Shown one piece after another: positions 39,131-42,925 of a stretch of 42,925 nucleotides of DNA. Position numbers and translations under genes: made by a program. This DNA comes from Sulfurovum sp. (GTDB lineage Bacteria > Campylobacterota > Campylobacteria > Campylobacterales > Sulfurovaceae). The notes under the pieces are model-generated. The model was not told the DNA's origin. It made no database searches and was given only the letters and a program-made list of their open reading frames with translations. The stretch is from NCBI GenBank assembly GCA_027019175.1, contig JALUXB010000054.1, forward strand, positions 1 to 42,925, written 5' to 3'. Numbering within the stretch: the stretch's first letter is position 1; each line of letters begins with the position of its first letter.

Positions 39131-39463
39131 ATGTTTAGAAAAATGAAAGATGCAACACTCACCAAAAGTGTGAAAGCGGCATTGAACAGGTATATGAAGG
39201 AGTATGGAAAGATGCTGAAACTGGAACTTGACTCAAAAAGCAAGAAAGTGATGATGGAAGTGATGCTTGAGGGGGAGAAAGAGCCGCTCAGGGTGGAGGT
39301 AGAGCGCTATGAACTGACCGAAGCAGGTGGAAAACACTACCTCAAAGCCTACGGCATCCATACGTCACGTGCCTGGATCAACACAGTTGCCGCGACCTAT
39401 TTGGAGGGGAAAGCGTTTGAAGTACCTGAGCAGTATGTCTCGGTATTGAAGCTTATTGTATAA
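39131..39463 (+). CDS. Orphan 110-residue protein
   Basis: ATG at 39131 with AAGGGG seven bases upstream, one base after the preceding stop. The product is mixed alpha/beta: a basic helix (KMKDATLTKSVKAALNRYMKEYGKM), then strands with alternating charge (LKLELDSKSKKVMMEVMLEGEKEPLRVEVERYEL) and a C-terminal region (GIHTSRAWINTVAATYLEG). Such alternating strands could form a small ligand-binding barrel or a sandwich. I do not recognise the family. Confidence 0.7.
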   Translation: MFRKMKDATLTKSVKAALNRYMKEYGKMLKLELDSKSKKVMMEVMLEGEKEPLRVEVERYELTEAGGKHYLKAYGIHTSRAWINTVAATYLEGKAFEVPEQYVSVLKLIV

Positions 39464-39530
39464 TATTTTACTATGATATGAGAGTATTTTTTGTAAAAAA
39501 ACGTTTTTTTGGGTAGAATTATCCCAACAA

Positions 39531-39543
39531 GGTACGAAGTACC
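39531..39543. other. GGTAC-GAA-GTACC hairpin next to the histidine kinase ribosome site
   Basis: A perfect 5-bp stem with a three-base loop ends one base before AAGGAGGGG, the ribosome site of the gene at 39561. A -10-like TAGAAT stands at 39514-39519. The hairpin would place the ribosome site at the foot of a stem and could influence initiation or mRNA stability. Confidence 0.35.
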
Positions 39544-39560
39544 AAGGAGGGGAAATCCAT

Positions 39561-41009
39561 ATGTTCAAAAAAATAATTGTTCTGTCTTTTTTGGCACTGC
39601 TTGTTGCAGCTGCCGGTCACACTTACTTTTCACTGACCTGGCTTGAATCAGGCGTACTGGGAGTTGCTGTTTTTTTACTTTCGGCACCCTTTGCGGCACT
39701 TCTGGGAAAAAAGAAGCAGCCTGTCTCTGTTGATGTATCGCAAAAGCTTTCGACGGAAGAGAGTGAGGCCTACCGTCTGCTTGAGAAAAAGTTTAAAGCA
39801 GCATCAGAGAAAGCTGAAAAACTTGAACATGACAAAAAAATGACAGAACTTTTTCTGGCAAGCATGTCGCATGAAATACGTACGCCGCTAAACGGTATCA
39901 TTGGGCTGACAGAGGTACTTGACGGTACGGAGCTCAATGCAGAACAGAAGGAGTTTGTATCACTTATCCGTGACAGTTCGGACAACCTGCGTGTCATCGT
40001 AAACGATATTCTGGAAATCTCCAAACTCAACTCCGGGAAGATGGAGCTTGAGTGCATTCCTTTCGATGTGGTCAGAAAAATACACGCTTCTGTCGAGCTT
40101 TTCAGACCTCGTTTTGACGAGAAGCATATTGTGCAGACCCTTACCATCGATCCTCAGATTCCAAGCGAGGTTAAGGGTGACCCCACCCGTCTCTCCCAAG
40201 TCATCACCAACCTTGTCAGCAACGCCATCAAATTTACAGAACCCGGCGGAAGCATCGATGTAAGTGCGAAGTTCGTTGAGAACAAAGAGGGCAGGATCGT
40301 TCTGAGGATTGCAGTGAAGGATTCGGGTATCGGACTGAGTAAAGAACAGCAGACAAAGATCTTCGATGCCTATGCCCAGGCGAGTGCCAGTACGACTCGA
40401 AAAGCGGGTGGTACCGGGCTTGGGTTGACGATTTCGCAGAAGATCGTCGGCTCTATGGGAGGAGAGCTTGCCGTAGAGAGCGAAGAGGGCAAGGGGGCGA
40501 CATTCTACTTTACAGTTGCCCTCAAAGAGTCTGAGAAGCCAGTAGCACCTGAAATACCGGCAGAAGATCATGTTTCCGTCGAGCCAGAGGTTGTGGAGGC
40601 AGAAACTGTTGAGGAGGCCGAAGGAGAAGCAAAGCCGCTTGAGATTCTGGTCGCCGAAGACAACCCCATCAACCAGAAACTTATCCGTATCGTACTGGAG
40701 AAGTTCGGTCTCAATGTCTCTCTTGCCAACAATGGAGAAGAGGCGCTTGAAGCACGCAAGGCCAACTGCTACGATATGATCTTTATGGATGTGCAGATGC
40801 CGGTAATGGGCGGTGTGGAGGCGACACACAAGATTCTGGAGTATGAAAAAGAGAACGATCTTGCCCATGTGCCCATCATTGCACTGACTGCCAACGCCCT
40901 TGCCGGTGACCGCGAAAAGTATATGGACGAGGGGATGGATGACTACGCCACCAAACCGCTCGATGTCAAGGTCATTGAAAATCTCGTGGAGAAGTACTGC
41001 AGGCAGTAG
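39561..41009 (+). CDS. Hybrid sensor histidine kinase with receiver domain
   Basis: This 482-residue protein has two N-terminal membrane helices (about residues 4-22 and 32-50) with almost no periplasmic loop, a coiled linker, a dimerisation domain with His104 in MSHEIRTPLNGI, a catalytic domain (NLVSNAIKFTEPG, DSGIGLS, GGTGLGLTISQKIV), an acidic linker rich in Glu and Val at about 325-358, and a receiver domain with Asp410 in FMDVQMPVMGG and Lys in ATKPLD. No extracellular sensor is present, so it may sense the membrane or receive phosphate from partners through the attached receiver. Phosphorelay to a separate HPt protein is expected; none is in the window. AGGAGG ends ten bases before the ATG. 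Confidence 0.95.
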   Translation: MFKKIIVLSFLALLVAAAGHTYFSLTWLESGVLGVAVFLLSAPFAALLGKKKQPVSVDVSQKLSTEESEAYRLLEKKFKAASEKAEKLEHDKKMTELFLASMSHEIRTPLNGIIGLTEVLDGTELNAEQKEFVSLIRDSSDNLRVIVNDILEISKLNSGKMELECIPFDVVRKIHASVELFRPRFDEKHIVQTLTIDPQIPSEVKGDPTRLSQVITNLVSNAIKFTEPGGSIDVSAKFVENKEGRIVLRIAVKDSGIGLSKEQQTKIFDAYAQASASTTRKAGGTGLGLTISQKIVGSMGGELAVESEEGKGATFYFTVALKESEKPVAPEIPAEDHVSVEPEVVEAETVEEAEGEAKPLEILVAEDNPINQKLIRIVLEKFGLNVSLANNGEEALEARKANCYDMIFMDVQMPVMGGVEATHKILEYEKENDLAHVPIIALTANALAGDREKYMDEGMDDYATKPLDVKVIENLVEKYCRQ

Positions 41010-41043
41010 CACTACGCCTCATCTTTTTCATATACTTGCATTT

Positions 41044-41085
41044 ATTGTCATAAAGTTTGACAATAATTAAAAAATAATGTACAAT
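41044..41085 (+). promoter_or_regulatory. Strong sigma70 promoter with overlapping palindrome
   Basis: TTGACA (41057-41062), 17-base spacer, TACAAT (41080-41085): a near-consensus promoter, notable in a phylum with poor -35 elements. ATTGTCA (41044-41050) and TGACAAT (41058-41064) are inverted with a seven-base spacer and cover the -35, so the site may be an operator as well. Confidence 0.8.
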
Positions 41086-41114
41086 TTTTAAAAATAATTT
41101 AAAAAGGAGATACC

Positions 41115-41474
41115 TTGACACGCTGTCCAATCTGTGAAGAGAGCCTTCACATTGCTGCACTCTCCTGCCCTGCCTGTAAGATGGAGTATGGCAGAAAATT
41201 CTATTTTCCCCGTTTGGCAAGGCTTACGGCAGAAGAGAGGAAATTGGCCGAGGCATTGATACTTCATGGCGGAAGCCTCAAAGAGATGGCGGCTGCACTT
41301 GACATAAGCTACCCCACACTCAAAAAACGTCTCTCTGAACTTTCAGCATCGCTGGAGACAAAGCAGAAAGAGGATGAAGTCTCTATTGAACAGATATTTT
41401 CCGAGATAGAGGCGGGAAAGATCAATGCCAAAGAGGGCATTAGAATGATACGGGAGATTAACGGTGAACTATGA
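41115..41474 (+). CDS. DUF2089 family zinc-ribbon/helix-turn-helix protein
   Basis: This 119-residue protein has an N-terminal zinc ribbon with Cys4, Cys7, Cys18 and Cys21, and a helix-turn-helix part (residues about 55-85: GGSLKEMAAALDISYPTLKKRLSEL) that is the DUF2089 signature (x-S-Y-P-T-x-x-x-R-L). The C-terminus (SIEQIFSEIEAGKINAKEGIRMI) resembles short SHOCT-like tails. It is the first gene of the LemA operon and likely its regulator. The start is TTG, supported by AAGGAG seven bases upstream. The palindrome at the promoter may be its binding site. The gene overlaps the next by 11 bases. Confidence 0.88.
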   Translation: MTRCPICEESLHIAALSCPACKMEYGRKFYFPRLARLTAEERKLAEALILHGGSLKEMAAALDISYPTLKKRLSELSASLETKQKEDEVSIEQIFSEIEAGKINAKEGIRMIREINGEL

Positions 41475-42117
41475 AACACGTATTGCTGCACTGAAAGCAA
41501 AGGGAATACTTGGTGATAAAGAGGCGGAGCAGTTGAAAAACTCGGTGCAAAATCGTGTTGCATCTTTGCCAAAGCAACGTACTTTTTCTCTGGAGATTGC
41601 CGGAGTGGTGCTGATTGGGATGATACTGCTCTATATAGGCATCCAGGTTGGTACAACTGGGGCTGCAGGCGGTGTGGAAGATGTGGCGCAAACATTGAAT
41701 AACACACGTGCGGGGGTTGGTGCAGGCAGTACATTCAGCTTCTTGCTTTTTGCGGCGGGGGTAGGCGGTTTTCTTCTTTTTTATCTGCTTGTTCACCGCT
41801 ACTACAACCGTATTTGGAAGCATCAGGAGCAGATGCAGGCACTCGGAGAGATGATTTCCGACCTTGAAGTACGAAAAAAGAGGCTTGCGGACGCAGTTGA
41901 AAAGATATTGGCCGAGGGAAGTAGCCGGGAAAATACCCAGCTCATTCTTGGACGGACAGATAAAACCGAGGCGATGTACATACTCGAGGAGACGGAAGCA
42001 TCGCTTGGCGAATTACAGGAACAATACGCGGCGCTTAAAGCAGTCTGCCGTTATGAAAGGGAAAAATTCCCTTATACTTTGGCTGCACTGGCAGGTTCAC
42101 TGCCTGCGTGCGAATAG
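41464..42117 (+). CDS. Two-helix membrane protein with C-terminal coiled coil
   Basis: This 217-residue protein begins at GTG 41464 inside the DUF2089 gene. It has membrane helices at about residues 43-63 (LEIAGVVLIGMILLYIGIQVG) and 91-112 (FSFLLFAAGVGGFLLFYLLV) with a Gly/Ala-rich loop between, and a long charged coiled coil from 115 to 205 (MQALGEMISDLEVRKKRLADAVEKI). I do not recognise the family. It lies between a DUF2089 protein and LemA, so it probably belongs with LemA in an envelope complex. Confidence 0.78.
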   Translation: MNYETRIAALKAKGILGDKEAEQLKNSVQNRVASLPKQRTFSLEIAGVVLIGMILLYIGIQVGTTGAAGGVEDVAQTLNNTRAGVGAGSTFSFLLFAAGVGGFLLFYLLVHRYYNRIWKHQEQMQALGEMISDLEVRKKRLADAVEKILAEGSSRENTQLILGRTDKTEAMYILEETEASLGELQEQYAALKAVCRYEREKFPYTLAALAGSLPACE

Positions 42118-42126
42118 GAGGATAAA

Positions 42127-42726
42127 ATGGAAACAAAAAAAAGTATCACAGGGTATCTGCTGCTCTTTTTGGGCGCACTCTTTTTGGTGATTGTCGGATG
42201 GTTTGCGTTGAGTTACAACAGTGTCGTAACGAAAGAAGAACAGGTGAAGACGGCATGGTCGCAAGTCGAAAGCAATATACAACGCAAAGTGGATCTGCTG
42301 CCAAATCTTGTCAAGGTAGTCAAACGCTATGCGGCACATGAAAAAGAGGTCTATACCCAGATTGCGGCACTGAGAGCCAAGGCAGGCAAGATGCTTGAAC
42401 AGCCTCAACGTGACGGGACAAAGGTAGCAAAAATGGCAGCACTGCAAAAGCAGTTGGATGCCGCTACCGCAAAACTTTTTGCTGTAGCCGAAAACTATCC
42501 GGAGCTTCGTTCATCTGAACAGTTTTTGCAGCTGCAGTCGCAGATAGAAGGAGCGGAGAACCGCATCAATATTACGCGTATGCAGTTCAATGAGGCAGTG
42601 GGTGACTACAATGCCTATCTGCGCCACATTCCTGCCAATATCGTTGCGGCACTGGGCGGGTTTAAGCCCAAAGCCTACTTTAAAGCGGATGCCAAAGCAC
42701 ATCAACCATTCAAACTGGAGATATAA
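42127..42726 (+). CDS. lemA: LemA family protein
   Basis: LemA proteins are single-helix membrane proteins with a periplasmic or cytoplasmic helical bundle, often next to TPM-domain or Htpx-like genes. The 199-residue protein has an N-terminal helix (residues 10-29) and the family block YNSVVTKEEQVKTAWSQVESNIQRKVDLLPNLVKVVKRYAAHE, ending with ENRINITRMQFNEAVGDYNAYLRHIP. AGGAGG before the ATG overlaps the preceding stop. Its TAA overlaps the ATG of the next gene. All residues typical of the family are in place; the molecular function of LemA is unresolved. Confidence 0.95.
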   Translation: METKKSITGYLLLFLGALFLVIVGWFALSYNSVVTKEEQVKTAWSQVESNIQRKVDLLPNLVKVVKRYAAHEKEVYTQIAALRAKAGKMLEQPQRDGTKVAKMAALQKQLDAATAKLFAVAENYPELRSSEQFLQLQSQIEGAENRINITRMQFNEAVGDYNAYLRHIPANIVAALGGFKPKAYFKADAKAHQPFKLEI

Positions 42727-42925
42727 TGAAACGGTTTTATCTATGTACTGTATTGATTACGACAGTGCTGTTCACAACGGGCTGTGAGAAGAAGGAACAG
42801 ACGTTACAGGAAAAAGCTGCAACACAGAAAAATGTCATTATTGACGATGCTTATGTACTGCTCGACAAGCCAAAGCTGATGAAGATGTACCGGGAGTACA
42901 ACGAGGGGCTGCTGAAAGATTACGA
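42726..42925 (+). CDS. Lipoprotein behind lemA, cut by the window edge
   Basis: Starting at the ATG that overlaps the lemA stop, 66 codons are visible. A lipoprotein signal (FYLCTVLITTVLFTTGC, acylated Cys about residue 19) is followed by a charged stretch and then IIDDAYVLLDKPKLMKMYREYNEGLL. In many genomes a TPM-domain protein follows lemA, but the visible part does not look like one. The family cannot be decided from this piece. Confidence 0.7.
   Translation, partial: MKRFYLCTVLITTVLFTTGCEKKEQTLQEKAATQKNVIIDDAYVLLDKPKLMKMYREYNEGLLKDY

Noticed and set aside
39960-41012. 350-codon frame antisense to the hybrid histidine kinase
   Set aside because: The sense strand has every histidine kinase and receiver motif; the antisense product looks random.

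Overview
The window looks like a chromosomal segment of a Campylobacterota bacterium (formerly Epsilonproteobacteria), most like the Sulfurovum/Sulfurimonas group. The reasons are a MurF with an N-terminal membrane domain directly behind an alpha/beta hydrolase, an epsilon-type RecO, an OprD-like porin, a gltB / inositol-monophosphatase-like / accD run, rhodanese proteins exported to the envelope, and many tightly overlapping genes with moderate GC. The assignment rests on protein features read by eye, not on a database search. I see no rRNA, tRNA, CRISPR array, phage or transposase.

Layout. 1-1326 (-): 5' part of an oleate hydratase. 1471-3656 (+): alpha/beta hydrolase and murF. 3657-4067: a gene-free, repeat-rich stretch ending in eight perfect copies of a 7-bp repeat. 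4068-5359: a META-domain protein and a secreted protein of unknown function, transcribed divergently. 5539-9085 (+): a Rab-like small GTPase overlapping a PAS-GGDEF diguanylate cyclase, then a fused TRAP transporter subunit. 9157-11289 (-): a BspA-like repeat surface protein. 11461-14055 (+): MoxR ATPase, ribbon-helix-helix protein, fructosamine-kinase-like protein and membrane-anchored thioredoxin. 14171-16709 (+): exported glutaminase plus OprD-type porin. 16850-18060: PhnA/YjdM, a small lipoprotein and recO, the last with an apparent ATC start. 18252-24327 (+): gltB, inositol-monophosphatase-like gene and accD. 24324-25833: cupin, FAH-family enzyme and rhodanese.

The right half is accessory in character. 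25874-27495 (-) holds a TetR regulator and a two-gene operon (CMD-like and hotdog thioesterase) with two matching palindromes around the operon -10. 27655-30098 (+) holds a double-rhodanese lipoprotein and a very AT-rich orphan membrane protein. 30144-31616 (-) is a TetR / membrane protein / STAS-like operon. 31757-36682 is an envelope export module (LolA-like protein, beta-barrel, RND/MMPL permease) with a divergent TetR and a shared paired operator. 36694-38061 (-) holds two flavin-type enzymes separated by a MITE-like inverted repeat. 38152-39463 (+) is a coupled run of a 30-codon ORF, a methyltransferase-like protein and two orphan small proteins. 39561-41009 (+) is a hybrid histidine kinase. 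41115-42925 (+) is a DUF2089 / membrane coiled-coil / LemA / lipoprotein operon behind a near-consensus sigma70 promoter; its last gene runs off the window.

The strongest candidates for new biology are the translationally coupled Rab-like GTPase and diguanylate cyclase (a eukaryote-type G protein wired to c-di-GMP, with the TRAP permease as possible downstream partner), the DUF2089-LemA envelope module, the MoxR / RHH / fructosamine kinase / thioredoxin operon, and the apparent non-canonical ATC start of recO.
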